From positions 1 to 21,421 of the IMG/VR virus record IMGVR_UViG_3300047546_000514: a stretch of 21,421 nucleotides of DNA; one strand, 5' to 3'. The notes under the pieces are model-generated. The model worked only from the letters and a program-made list of their open reading frames with translations. It had not been told where the DNA came from and did no database searches. This document shows positions 12,830-21,335 of this stretch, in pieces; positions within the stretch are counted from its first letter, which is position 1; every line of letters starts with the position of its first letter. The translations under genes and the position numbers were made by a program. Origin of the DNA: a virus.

Positions 12830-14271
12830 TGCCAGGTCCTTCTTATAACAATCCTCAACTTGAGTATCAACGCAATAAAAAGAATTATGAGGCTGAAAAA
12901 CAACGTCAAAAAACAGAGCGTGAAAAGTCTCAACTTGCTGCTGCAAATGCAAAGAAAGCCGCGTCGTTAAAAGACCAAATTTCTAAAAATAACAAAACAA
13001 TCAATGATTTAAGCACACTTATTCAAAACACTGAAGCAACCAAAGCAGGGTACGTAAGTACATATAACACTCTTTATAGGAATGCAGTCAGTCCTTCTGG
13101 TCCTGGTGGCGCAACAATAACTTCAGGAGAACAGAACGCTCTTAATGCTCAACAAGCACTTATAACAGGCAGAGAACAGGTAATTTCCACAGCAAAATCA
13201 GGTATCAAGGACTTGAAGAATAAGAACGATGCATTGACAAAGCAATTTAATCAAATTTACAACATTACTGCAGTTAAAAACTACAGTATCTCTGCAAACA
13301 AAACTCTCTCGTCTTCTAACTCATCAAGTAACCGAAGTTCTTCTTCGTCATCTAGTGTTGCTAGAAACGCTGAACAAGAACCTGTAAAACCCTCTAAAAC
13401 GTATAAGTACAATCTTCCTTTGATAAAAACAGCGAGGTTTTCTTCTTCAGCAACCTCTCCTCTAAAGTCTTCAATGGGAGACAATGATGGGTTTGTAGGT
13501 GCTCCAGGAGCAAGTACAAACGTAAACACGTATTGGAAAGGAGAGTCTCCTGGAAGAGGAGTTCTCCGTGTAAACAGAGACTGGATGAAGGCTATTCTAA
13601 ATGCGTCAGAAGATAAACTGACAGGAATAAAGCCAGGAGACTCTGACCCAATTACTGGTAGTGCTATCAAAGCCAAAAAACCTGACCCTCAACTTTATGG
13701 ATTTAGATTTCAATACAATCCAGAAAAAATACAAATGATTTATGACGTAAATGCAAACCTTCATCCAGGCGTTCTTGCGTCTGGAAAAGATATCTTCTTA
13801 CCTCTTACTCAAAGTAGCAGCGCTATCTCTTTAGACTTAGTGTTTAACCGTATGGAAGACATGAAGTACAGAAGCAATCCTCAAATGGCTATTCAACAAC
13901 AGGTTTACCATGGAAGTGGAGAAACCTCGTCTTTGTTAAAAGATGTTCAAGATATTCATGAAAAAGGAACAATGTATGACTTGGAGTACATGTTCAAAAC
14001 AATGAATGCTCCTATGGGAGAGTTCTGGTCTAGGTACAACGGAACTACTGCAGATATGGGATTTATTAGACCAACAATACTTGAACTACATCTTGGAAAT
14101 AGGCTTCGTTATCCAGTTCGTGTAATTAGCCTTGCAGTCGAACATAAGATATTTGACCCAAGAATGGTTCCAGTGTTTTCTATTGTAAGGATAACGTTTG
14201 CTAGATTTATTGAATACGAAACATCAAGACCTGCTGCTGACCCCTCAACAGTTAGTATGAGGGCACGATGA
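12829..14271 (+). CDS. CIS-tube/LysM-type baseplate adaptor with long coiled-coil N-terminus
   Basis: 480 aa starting one base before the tape-measure stop ends (TAATG). N-terminal about 150 residues are Lys/Gln/Asn-rich with heptad-like character (YQRNKKNYEAEKQRQKTERE, LKDQISKNNKTINDLSTLIQ), then a Ser-rich linker (about 161-175). The C-terminal part (about 290-480) begins YGFRFQYNPEKIQMIYDVNA and continues FLPLTQSSSAISLDLVFNRM ... PTILELHLGNRLRYPVRVIS. The opening F.YNPe.i and the terminal b-strand series match the contractile-injection-system tube-initiator/adaptor family that links the tube to the hub. The long N-terminus is unusual for that family and is probably specific to this phage group. 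Confidence 0.7.
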   Translation: MPGPSYNNPQLEYQRNKKNYEAEKQRQKTEREKSQLAAANAKKAASLKDQISKNNKTINDLSTLIQNTEATKAGYVSTYNTLYRNAVSPSGPGGATITSGEQNALNAQQALITGREQVISTAKSGIKDLKNKNDALTKQFNQIYNITAVKNYSISANKTLSSSNSSSNRSSSSSSSVARNAEQEPVKPSKTYKYNLPLIKTARFSSSATSPLKSSMGDNDGFVGAPGASTNVNTYWKGESPGRGVLRVNRDWMKAILNASEDKLTGIKPGDSDPITGSAIKAKKPDPQLYGFRFQYNPEKIQMIYDVNANLHPGVLASGKDIFLPLTQSSSAISLDLVFNRMEDMKYRSNPQMAIQQQVYHGSGETSSLLKDVQDIHEKGTMYDLEYMFKTMNAPMGEFWSRYNGTTADMGFIRPTILELHLGNRLRYPVRVISLAVEHKIFDPRMVPVFSIVRITFARFIEYETSRPAADPSTVSMRAR

Positions 14272-14543
14272 TTTACTTAGATAGCAGATATGCAGACGCT
14301 CGTCTTTACAGAGCATATGACGCACGTACTGGAAAATACCCTGTAACCGTCATGCGCATGTACCCTGTATACGAAACAAGTTTTCGTTATCACGAATGGA
14401 AAGAGACAGACCGTTTAGATGTGCTTGCTCAAACTTATTTAGGAAGTCCGTCTCTGTGGTGGCAGATTATGGATATAAACCCAGAATTAATTGACCCATT
14501 TAATATCCCTTATGGAACACAACTAAGGATTCCAAATGCCTAG
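14268..14543 (+). CDS. LysM-like baseplate adaptor (gp53/gpX-like)
   Basis: 91 aa starting in ATGA of the preceding gene. It contains YHEWKETDRLDVLAQTYLGS, then WWQIMDINPELIDPFNIPYG and TQLRIP. The D.ld.lA...lG.p.lWW.I...Np...dp..l..G..LrIP pattern is that of small LysM-containing baseplate proteins that strap the hub to the wedge (T4 gp53 and P2 gpX-like). Trp-Trp and the final GTQLRIP are diagnostic of the fold. It overlaps the hub gene by 8 nt. Confidence 0.8.
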   Translation: MIYLDSRYADARLYRAYDARTGKYPVTVMRMYPVYETSFRYHEWKETDRLDVLAQTYLGSPSLWWQIMDINPELIDPFNIPYGTQLRIPNA

Positions 14544-15783
14544 TCAATACGTTTTTGGCAATACCTTCAAAGTTGTGTATCCAGACTTTCCTGGGTTTCA
14601 AGAAAATCCTAGTAATATTAGGCTTATTCAAAAGGCTGGTCATCAAGATGTTGTTGAGTTACAGTACTACAGCGTTTCTACCTTTTATCAGACTGCTTTA
14701 AAACCTGGCTCTTTGATAAAGGTTGTGTGGTCTAATGGGAGTGTCAAAGGAAACTTTTTTGGTCAAGTTCTGAGTGTTAATCCTTCTAAAACTTTTGGTC
14801 AAAATAAACCCACAATGATTAAAGCCATAGGTACTGCTCTCTCATTGAAGCAAAATGAGTCAAAAATATGGAGTAACAAACGAGCGTCAGAAATAGTTCA
14901 AGAGATTGCTAAAAAGTTTAAATTAAAACCAATAGTTATTCCTACAAAGGCAATACTAACTCAAGAATCAATGGTTGGGCAAACTTATTGGCAAAAGTTA
15001 CGAGAATTAGCAGATAAATCTGGTTATGTATTTCACGTATTTGAAACAGAGTTGTACTTTTTACCTTTTGACACGATGATAAACAAATTTATGGGAAATA
15101 TTCCTGTTCTTTCTCTTGAAACAAACTACGGTAATGGATATGACAATCAAAACATGTCAACTCTTTTAGAGTTCAACTCAGAGAGTCAGTTGATTCCTCC
15201 TCAAATGAGACATTCAAATAGAACTAAAAAAGTTGTAGGAATTGACCCTCTTACAGGTAAGTTTTTCTCTCAAACAAAAGAACCTGGTAAAACAGGAAAG
15301 TCTTTAAGAAAAGCACCTAATGTCCAGTCATTCTCAGAGCATATGTATAACGTAACGGTAGGTAGTAAAACCCTTGCTGAAACCAGAGCAAAAGCGGCTG
15401 CGGAATTATCTAGGTTTAATGAGAGTGCTAAAGGTCAGGCTCAAGGAGACCCACGAGTAGCCCCATATAGGACTGTCCATATTACTGGTACAGGAGTAAA
15501 TACTGATGGTTTTTGGATTGTAAAGACTGCTGAACATTACATAACTCATGATGGACGTTACTTTGTGGACTTTACTTGTATGACAGATGGTTCTGGCAGC
15601 AATAAAGAGTCATCGTTTAGAAAAACTCCAAGAGAAGAAATGTCAGTAAGAAATGTGGCTTATGAGTTAGCCTCTGGTCTTCAAACAACTCCCTCTACAA
15701 CACAACTAAACGCCAAAAAGATGTTGATAAGTCAAGCAGATAATGGGGTTGAATTCAAACAAAGACGATGGGTAGGTAGATAA
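14536..15783 (+). CDS. Baseplate hub protein (gp27 / late control D-like)
   Basis: 415 aa; ATG 14536 overlaps the end of the LysM-like gene. Motifs include KASEIVQ-like NKRASEIVQEIAKKFKLKPI, TYWQKLRELADKSGYVFHVF at about residues 150-170 with the following ELYFLPFD, and late beta-domain KTLAETRAKAAAELSRFNES followed by TVHITGTGVNTDGFWIVKTA. This matches phage late-control gene D and T4 gp27 hub proteins, trimers that hold the spike and initiate the tube. The protein ends in a TAATG junction with the gp25-like gene. The spike is encoded separately at 17758. Confidence 0.85.
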   Translation: MPSQYVFGNTFKVVYPDFPGFQENPSNIRLIQKAGHQDVVELQYYSVSTFYQTALKPGSLIKVVWSNGSVKGNFFGQVLSVNPSKTFGQNKPTMIKAIGTALSLKQNESKIWSNKRASEIVQEIAKKFKLKPIVIPTKAILTQESMVGQTYWQKLRELADKSGYVFHVFETELYFLPFDTMINKFMGNIPVLSLETNYGNGYDNQNMSTLLEFNSESQLIPPQMRHSNRTKKVVGIDPLTGKFFSQTKEPGKTGKSLRKAPNVQSFSEHMYNVTVGSKTLAETRAKAAAELSRFNESAKGQAQGDPRVAPYRTVHITGTGVNTDGFWIVKTAEHYITHDGRYFVDFTCMTDGSGSNKESSFRKTPREEMSVRNVAYELASGLQTTPSTTQLNAKKMLISQADNGVEFKQRRWVGR

Positions 15784-16199
15784 TGGCAAATAAAGAACTA
15801 GCGCTTTCTCTTCCGTTCTCAGTAAATCCTTATGGGAGAATCTCAACTACAACGGAGCGCTCAAAGATATGGCAAGACCGCGTTAGGTCTGTCATTGGTA
15901 CCTTCTTAGGCGAACGTGTTATGCGCCCAAATTTTGGAGCAGATGTTGTAGACGCAGTTCACGAGACCTCTGAAGAAGCAGTTATCATTATTGAGACACA
16001 AGTACGACAAGCCTTTAATACCTACCTTCCAACCTTAACTTTGACAGACGTCGTTACTAACTACGACGAAAGCAGTGGAATAATGGAAGTAGAGGTCATC
16101 TACTCACTTCCAGAAGCGACGGTTGAGGATGTCTCAAGCACTACAATAGGTCTTGTAAGAATCGCAGGAAACTTACCACCACTTCAGGAGAAACTATGA
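15783..16199 (+). CDS. Baseplate wedge protein (gp25-like, GPW/gp25 family)
   Basis: 138 aa from a TAATG junction. It has LPFSVNPYGRISTTTERSKI, IGTFLGERVMRPNFGADVVD and a C-terminal AFNTYLPTLTLTDVVTNYDE followed by IMEVEVIYSLP, the standard gp25-like plan: an N-terminal strand, a helix, the GER.M.P.FG..v motif, and beta strands. In contractile tails, gp25 nucleates the sheath on the baseplate wedge. The end overlaps the gpJ-like gene by four bases (ATGA). Length and composition are typical. Confidence 0.9.
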   Translation: MANKELALSLPFSVNPYGRISTTTERSKIWQDRVRSVIGTFLGERVMRPNFGADVVDAVHETSEEAVIIIETQVRQAFNTYLPTLTLTDVVTNYDESSGIMEVEVIYSLPEATVEDVSSTTIGLVRIAGNLPPLQEKL

Positions 16200-17755
16200 C
16201 GATAACGCCAGCCTCTAATATCCCTGTATCGGTCGATTACACCAGCAAGGATTACTATTCGATTAGAGAAGAACTAATCCAAAGAATTCAAGACAGAATT
16301 CCAGATTGGAAAGCAAATGACCCCGCTGACTTTGGTGTTGCCTTGGTGGAGGCATTCTCCTACGTCTCAGACATTCTTTCTTACTACATTGACCGTAACG
16401 CTAATGAAGCGTTCATCACCACTGCAACGCAGCGTGATAGCGTACTAAACATTGCTCGTAACTACGGATACACACCTGCTGGATATCGTCAGGCTCTTGT
16501 TGAGGTCACCTTCTCTAATTCTTCTGGAACAGAGGTGACTCTTCCTGCAGGAACTGTCGTTTCTGGAGACATAGTTATTGACGATACTGTTAATACCATT
16601 TATTTCACCACGGTTGCTGAGGCAGTTGTAGCAGAACAAACAGGAAGCACACCAGGTGAAGCAACAGTAACTGCTTCTCATGGTCGTTCCGTAATCCTTG
16701 TATCAGATGATGCCACTACAAACGGAGAACTTATCGGTACATCTGATGGATTGCCAGCGATGACTTTTGAATTAGGTGAAACACCAGTTGTTGAAGACTC
16801 TGTTGAAGTCTATGTTCAAGACGGAGCAATCTTTGTTAAATGGACTGAAGTACAACACCTAACAGATTACGGTCCAAATGACCAAGTCTACTCAACTTCT
16901 CTTGATGAAAATGATGTAGTAACTATTAAATTTGGTGATGGAGTATCTGGAGCAATACCAACCCTATACTCAGAGATACGAGCAAAGTACACCGTTGGTG
17001 GTGGAAATGAAGGCAACGTAGACGCAACAACTTTGGATACTCTTGTTTACGTTCCTGGATTATCTGAAGTTCAAGTAACTGCATTACAAGCAGATATAAC
17101 ATTGACTAACGCAGAAGCAGCATTTGCTGGTGCTGACCCTGAGTCAACAGAACAAGTAAGAACTGCTGCTCCACTTACTCTGCGAGCAAACAACAGAGCA
17201 GTAAGTCTTAACGACTTTTCTACTTTGGCTCTTTCTGTAACAGGAATTGGAAAAGCGAACGCAACTGCGTCTGTTTGGTCTTCTGTCACTGTGTATATTG
17301 CTCCAACAAGAACAGCGACAGATATTGATGCTGCTCCTGGACTTGATGACTTGGGAAATCCAACAGCAGAATACACTCGTTTAAAAAATGATTTAGAAAC
17401 ATTTTATGAAGGAAAAACTCTTATTGGAACTACAGTTACAGTTTCCCCACCAGTTTACATAGACGTAAACGTAACTATTCAATACACAAAATTAAATCAA
17501 TACACAACAACAGAGATTGAAACATCAATTAAACAAAAAATGGTTACAGCATTTGGTTACTCAAATCTTTTCTTTGAAGAAACTATCAATGCTGGTGATA
17601 TTGAGTTCCAGTTATTGCAAATTCCTGGAATTCAAGTGGCTCGTGTAACTCAATTGTACAGAACTGGAGGAAGTCCTGCACTGACCACTCTTCAGGGAGA
17701 CCCAGATGAAATCTTCCGTTTCCAAGAAGGTAACTTAAGTATTGGTGAAATCTAG
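16196..17755 (+). CDS. Baseplate wedge protein (gpJ / gp6-like)
   Basis: 519 aa, ATG inside the ATGA overlap with the gp25-like gene. The N-terminal DYTSKDYYSIREELIQRIQD ... WKANDPADFGVALVEAFSYV ... YYIDRNANEAFITTATQRDS signature and the later FGDGVSGAIP and PLTLRANNRAVSLNDFSTLAL segments are classical for baseplate J-like proteins (T4 gp6). It forms the inner ring of the baseplate and dimerises around gp25-like subunits. The C-terminus (DIEFQLLQIPGIQVARVTQL) also matches the family. Confidence 0.92.
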   Translation: MTITPASNIPVSVDYTSKDYYSIREELIQRIQDRIPDWKANDPADFGVALVEAFSYVSDILSYYIDRNANEAFITTATQRDSVLNIARNYGYTPAGYRQALVEVTFSNSSGTEVTLPAGTVVSGDIVIDDTVNTIYFTTVAEAVVAEQTGSTPGEATVTASHGRSVILVSDDATTNGELIGTSDGLPAMTFELGETPVVEDSVEVYVQDGAIFVKWTEVQHLTDYGPNDQVYSTSLDENDVVTIKFGDGVSGAIPTLYSEIRAKYTVGGGNEGNVDATTLDTLVYVPGLSEVQVTALQADITLTNAEAAFAGADPESTEQVRTAAPLTLRANNRAVSLNDFSTLALSVTGIGKANATASVWSSVTVYIAPTRTATDIDAAPGLDDLGNPTAEYTRLKNDLETFYEGKTLIGTTVTVSPPVYIDVNVTIQYTKLNQYTTTEIETSIKQKMVTAFGYSNLFFEETINAGDIEFQLLQIPGIQVARVTQLYRTGGSPALTTLQGDPDEIFRFQEGNLSIGEI

Positions 17756-17757
17756 TA

Positions 17758-18459
17758 ATGGATTTTGAACGAAAACTACCTGGGATATATCGAGCAATTG
17801 TTCACGATAACAGAGACCCAAAAAAGTTACGACGACTTAAAGTTAAAGTAACTGCTACTGGTGAACAGATAACTAACTGGATATGGCCTGTTATATCTAC
17901 TAAACGTCCTCCCGCTATTGGTACAGGTGTTTATGTAATGTACATCGGTGGAGACCCAGAATATCCAGTATGGATTGGAGAGTTTGGAGAGGCTCCACAA
18001 GGCGTATTTGCTTATGGTTCTTGGTTTAGCACCGTTGACCAAACTGCTGCGTCTACAAGCACGCAATACATAATGACAGTAAATTCCACAGACTATTCTG
18101 AAGGAATATCTGTGGTTAATTCATCCAAGTTTACTGTGCAGGAACGCGGTACATACAATCTTCAATTCTCTGCCCAACTTCAACATCGAACAGGTGGAGG
18201 AGGAGGTCCTGGAGATAACATATGGATTTGGCTAAAAAAGAACGGCTCAAACGTAGCAAACTCAGCAACAAAACTTTACATACCAACAGGAAAGTATCAA
18301 GTGGCATCGTGGAATTTCTATTCAACAATGATGCCTGGAGATTACCTAGAGTTGGCGTGGTACGTAGACACGATTGATATAGCCATAGAAGCCAACGGAG
18401 CATCAGGTCCCTCACCAGCAGTGCCATCATTGATTGTGACCATGAACCAGATAGCCTGA
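17758..18459 (+). CDS. OB-fold tail spike fused to a C1q/TNF-like C-terminal domain
   Basis: 233 aa; AAGGTAAC lies upstream, and ATG 17758 is two nt after the preceding stop. Residues 1 to about 86 are an OB fold of the gp5/gpV N-terminal type (GIYRAIVHDNRDPKKLRRLK, VKVTATGEQITNWIWPV, GTGVYVMYIGGDPEYPVWIG). From residue 87 the sequence switches to a jelly-roll-like domain (WFSTVDQTAASTSTQYIMTV, GISVVNSSKFTVQERGTYNL, GDYLELAWYVDT) of the C1q/TNF-like type seen in phage and marine virion proteins. Thus the membrane-piercing beta-helix usual after the OB fold is replaced. I infer a hub-capping or receptor-binding spike. A 64-nt gap follows. Confidence 0.7.
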   Translation: MDFERKLPGIYRAIVHDNRDPKKLRRLKVKVTATGEQITNWIWPVISTKRPPAIGTGVYVMYIGGDPEYPVWIGEFGEAPQGVFAYGSWFSTVDQTAASTSTQYIMTVNSTDYSEGISVVNSSKFTVQERGTYNLQFSAQLQHRTGGGGGPGDNIWIWLKKNGSNVANSATKLYIPTGKYQVASWNFYSTMMPGDYLELAWYVDTIDIAIEANGASGPSPAVPSLIVTMNQIA

Positions 18460-18523
18460 GTTCAGCAGGTAAATAGGGGGCAAACCTAAGAAAATAGACC
18501 GATAGGTCTGAAAGGAAGTCAAC

Positions 18524-19060
18524 GTGACAGCATCGTATCCCTCATCGGTGAAGTCGTTTACCACCAAGGTAGACTTCACTGACACTGTTCTTGCGGCGCA
18601 CGTAAATGACCTTCAAGATGAAGTTAACTCCATTGAAGCCACGCTTGGGTCAAGCATTAAGACTGGCTCTGGATGGGTTGGTTCTCCTGACTTTGTAACC
18701 TCATCTTGGAATACAGTTAAAGACCGAATTACAAACTTAGAGTATGTAGCAAAAGTTGCCTACGATGGTCGTAACCCTACTGGAGGTACTACAGGTCAAG
18801 TTCTTGTAAAGAACTCTTCAACAAATTACGATTACTCTTGGACAACCTTTACAGGATTGCCAACTCAAACTGGTAACAACGGTTACTTTTTAACAACTAA
18901 TGGTTCTTCAGCGTCATGGGCCGCTATTAGTCAAGTTCCATCTCAAACTGGTAACAACGGCAAGTACTTAACCACAGACGGTTCTACTGCATCTTGGGCT
19001 ACAATTTCTACTCCAGAAACAGGTTCTGATAACTTTACATTGATGTTAATGGGAGCATAA
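18524..19060 (+). CDS. Short tail fibre with three QTGNNG-type repeats
   Basis: 178 aa from GTG 18524, with AAGGAAG (about 18512-18518) upstream; no better ATG exists in frame. The N-terminus (SVKSFTTKVDFTDTVLAAHV, NDLQDEVNSIEATLGSSI) is a recognisable fibre-attachment helix that occurs in many phages (adsorption-type small proteins). Residues 86-164 hold three related segments: TGGTTGQVLVKNSSTNYDYS, TGNNGYFLTTNGSSASWAAI, TGNNGKYLTTDGSTASWATI. Such repeats form the shaft or knob of trimeric fibres. The protein is shorter than typical fibres, so partners are expected (for example the downstream gene product). Confidence 0.7.
   Translation: MTASYPSSVKSFTTKVDFTDTVLAAHVNDLQDEVNSIEATLGSSIKTGSGWVGSPDFVTSSWNTVKDRITNLEYVAKVAYDGRNPTGGTTGQVLVKNSSTNYDYSWTTFTGLPTQTGNNGYFLTTNGSSASWAAISQVPSQTGNNGKYLTTDGSTASWATISTPETGSDNFTLMLMGA
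18860..19015 (+). repeat. Two 26-codon tandem fibre repeats
   Basis: Copies beginning at 18860 (residue 113) and 18938 (residue 139), 78 bp apart, share the string CTCAAACTGGTAACAACGG and encode P(T/S)QTGNNG(Y/K)(F/Y)LTT(N/D)GS(S/T)ASWA(A/T)IS. A more degenerate copy starts near 18779. Expansion or contraction by 78-bp steps is a possible source of fibre length variation. Confidence 0.75.
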
Positions 19061-19075
19061 GAAGGAGCCACACAC

Positions 19076-21043
19076 GTGGGTAACTACGGTAATTTCGTAT
19101 ACGGTGGTGGCAAGTATGGAGCAACTCCAAAACTTGCTTACTCTGTTGAGCCAATGTCTATTACAGTGCTCGACTATGACCGAACATTTGTTGAATGGCA
19201 AACACCATCTGGCGATTTTACACGTATCCGTTTAGTAAGAAGTCAGACAGGTTATCCAGAAAATGAAGAGGATGGCGTTATCGTATGGGAAGAATTTGCT
19301 ACTGAAGGTAACGTAACACGATACAACTTTGTTGACAGCGAAGATGCCACAGAACCAATCGTTGGCATTGATTCTGGTCGTCAAATTTATTATAGAATGT
19401 TTCTTTACATTGATACTGAGTACTGGGTTGTTGCTGGACAAGTTACAGACACTGTTCCATCAAACCACGAATCTCAAAGAAAACTTATGGATATCATTCC
19501 AAAAGTTTATACGAGCGATGTTCAAAGTCCTTTAGGTGTAACTGACCCAAGTTCTGATTTGTATAAATTTATAGATGGTATTTCTTTCACAGTAGACCAA
19601 TTACTAACGCAGGTAGACATACTAAAACCAAATCATGCATCTGAGGCTACCCCAGCATCACTTCTTCCGATAGAATTACTAAATTCTGGATTCACTACTG
19701 AACAGAATCTTCCCGTAAAATATCAAAAGAAAATTGGTAGAGATGCTTTGTTTCTCTACGCTAACAGAGGTTTAGAAAATGGTATAGGCGCATATGTAGA
19801 AGATTTAACTGGTTATGCTCCGATAGTATCTGTATCACCAAATCTAATGCTTACTGTCCAAGACTCTACTTTTTTAAACAGTATTGGAAACTGGCAAACT
19901 TCAACTACTACTCTAACTTCTGTAACTGAACAAGTTCCAAGTATAAATGAGTACACTATTGATGAAGATTACACAGGTAAAGCCATCGCTGCTTCTGGAA
20001 GTTCTTACATAACTCTTGGTGCAGATGACCCAATTAGAAAAGGAATTCCTTTAGGAATTGGTGGTGCCTTTACTTTTGGTTACAAGTACAAGTCTCCAAC
20101 AAGTGCTGGAAATGTAAGATTGACTGTAAAGTTTTATGACAAAGATGGAGTTGATTTAGCGGAAGACTTTGTAGGAACAGCACACGCTGCAAATAACACG
20201 TGGCAAACATCGTGGGAATCAACAGACTCTCCTGAAGATGCGGTTTATGCATCTTTAAAAATAACATTTAGTGCAGCAGGGACGTACTACTTAGACCAAG
20301 TCTATGTTGAGTATGGAGAAAACTTAGACCCTACCTCTTTCCAAGAGGCACGTGCTGCAACCATATTCTTAAGTCCAAATAAAACAAACTACATACAAAA
20401 CCCATCTTTTGAAGTCAACACAAACACATGGACCCTTACTGCTACATCAAGCACAACTGACACAGATGTAAAAGACAGTATTGGCGCTGGTGCATCTTCT
20501 TTAAAAATAAACTTAAATAGTGGAGCAGTTCTGGAAACAGACTCTGGCTCAATGCCAACTCTTGATAAGTATTACACACTTTCGTTTTGGGCAAAAGCAA
20601 GTGCTGCTGTAGATGTAGACGTTACCTTGACTCCAAATGATGATGGAACCCCAACCATTGGAGAAGAGACCGATACCTTTACCCTCTCTACAGATTGGAC
20701 ACGCTATACCTTAACCGCATATGTGGATGCTCAGGATGTTGATGGAGTTCTGACTTATACGGTAAATCTAAACTTCGACACCTCATCAGGAAACTATGTT
20801 TGGGTAGACGCCTTCCAGTTAGAGCAGAGTTTTAAGGCGACCGATTATTTTGATGGAAGTCTTTCTAGCCAATTCGGAGTTGTATGGGAAGGCACAGCCC
20901 ACGAGTCAAACTCCCATTGCTACGTGAACAAGGCAATCAAACTTCCTCGTCTATCTCAAACCATAGACGAATGGGTACCAGCAAACTGCTATTGGCGCCT
21001 TACAACCTATGCGGGAGTGGAGTACACCAAGTTATCGGTATAG
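19076..21043 (+). CDS. gpI-like baseplate protein with carbohydrate-binding-like modules
   Basis: 655 aa from GTG 19076, with AAGGAG (19062-19067) upstream. Residues 1-125 look like a beta-sandwich (FVYGGGKYGATP ... YDRTFVEWQTPSGDFTRIRL). Residues 138-250 are helical (MDIIPKVYTSD ... FIDGISFTVDQLLTQVDIL ... ANRGLENGIGAYVEDLTGYA), resembling tail protein I domains that attach the plate. Two CBM-type jelly rolls follow: about 256-405 (ending YYLDQVYVEYGE) and 438-590 (NYIQNPSFEVNTNTWT to VWVDAFQLEQSFKATDYFDG). The last part (VVWEGTAHESNSH) matches the tail of CBM-bearing fibre domains. I infer a wedge protein that carries sugar-binding modules, so it likely contributes to receptor binding. Confidence 0.65.
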   Translation: MGNYGNFVYGGGKYGATPKLAYSVEPMSITVLDYDRTFVEWQTPSGDFTRIRLVRSQTGYPENEEDGVIVWEEFATEGNVTRYNFVDSEDATEPIVGIDSGRQIYYRMFLYIDTEYWVVAGQVTDTVPSNHESQRKLMDIIPKVYTSDVQSPLGVTDPSSDLYKFIDGISFTVDQLLTQVDILKPNHASEATPASLLPIELLNSGFTTEQNLPVKYQKKIGRDALFLYANRGLENGIGAYVEDLTGYAPIVSVSPNLMLTVQDSTFLNSIGNWQTSTTTLTSVTEQVPSINEYTIDEDYTGKAIAASGSSYITLGADDPIRKGIPLGIGGAFTFGYKYKSPTSAGNVRLTVKFYDKDGVDLAEDFVGTAHAANNTWQTSWESTDSPEDAVYASLKITFSAAGTYYLDQVYVEYGENLDPTSFQEARAATIFLSPNKTNYIQNPSFEVNTNTWTLTATSSTTDTDVKDSIGAGASSLKINLNSGAVLETDSGSMPTLDKYYTLSFWAKASAAVDVDVTLTPNDDGTPTIGEETDTFTLSTDWTRYTLTAYVDAQDVDGVLTYTVNLNFDTSSGNYVWVDAFQLEQSFKATDYFDGSLSSQFGVVWEGTAHESNSHCYVNKAIKLPRLSQTIDEWVPANCYWRLTTYAGVEYTKLSV

Positions 21044-21054
21044 GATGTCCCTAT
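21040..21054 (+). promoter_or_regulatory. Hairpin over the start of the small membrane gene
   Basis: ATAGG (21040-21044) can pair with CCTAT (21050-21054) around the loop ATGTC. The stem includes the upstream stop codon and the first two bases of the start ATG (21053). It could limit initiation until ribosomes from the previous gene open it. Seen by eye only. Confidence 0.3.
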
Positions 21055-21328
21055 GACCGACCTACTTCTTGCAACAATCATCACAGGGTTTGCTGTCACC
21101 TACATTCTTGAACTGCTTGATTTAAGTATTCTTGGTGAGTTCATAGGCAAATCAAACATCAACGTATTCTTTGCTCTGCCCCTAAGTTTTGGCGGAATGT
21201 ATGTGTTTTATCAATTTGATAAATTGCTATTTGTAACAGTTCCTGCCGCAACATTTGTGTCCTTAATGCTAGGAAAGTACCTCAACAAACCAACCGTTGT
21301 TTCTCAGCAACGGCTACCACGACTATAG
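21053..21328 (+). CDS. Small membrane protein, possible holin
   Basis: 91 aa from ATG 21053. Two or three hydrophobic segments are visible: LLLATIITGFAVTYILELL (about 4-22), INVFFALPLSFGGMYVFYQF (about 36-55) and LLFVTVPAATFVSLMLG (about 58-74), then a polar basic tail KYLNKPTVVSQQRLPRL. Length, number of segments and a charged C-terminus are compatible with a holin, and it lies at the end of the tail module. No lysin gene is in view next to it, and no family motif is diagnostic, so it may be another phage membrane protein. Confidence 0.45.
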   Translation: MTDLLLATIITGFAVTYILELLDLSILGEFIGKSNINVFFALPLSFGGMYVFYQFDKLLFVTVPAATFVSLMLGKYLNKPTVVSQQRLPRL

Positions 21329-21335
21329 GAGCGCC

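Noticed and set aside
18437-18470. Hairpin-like CCTG...CAGG after the spike gene, as a terminator
   Set aside because: The stem is four pairs with competing short pairings and no T-run follows, so it does not qualify as an intrinsic terminator.
18496-18509. AGACC-GATA-GGTCT hairpin upstream of the 18524 gene, as an operator
   Set aside because: It is a perfect but only five-pair stem in a 64-nt gap, and no related copy was found elsewhere in the window. Chance is a sufficient explanation without comparative data.
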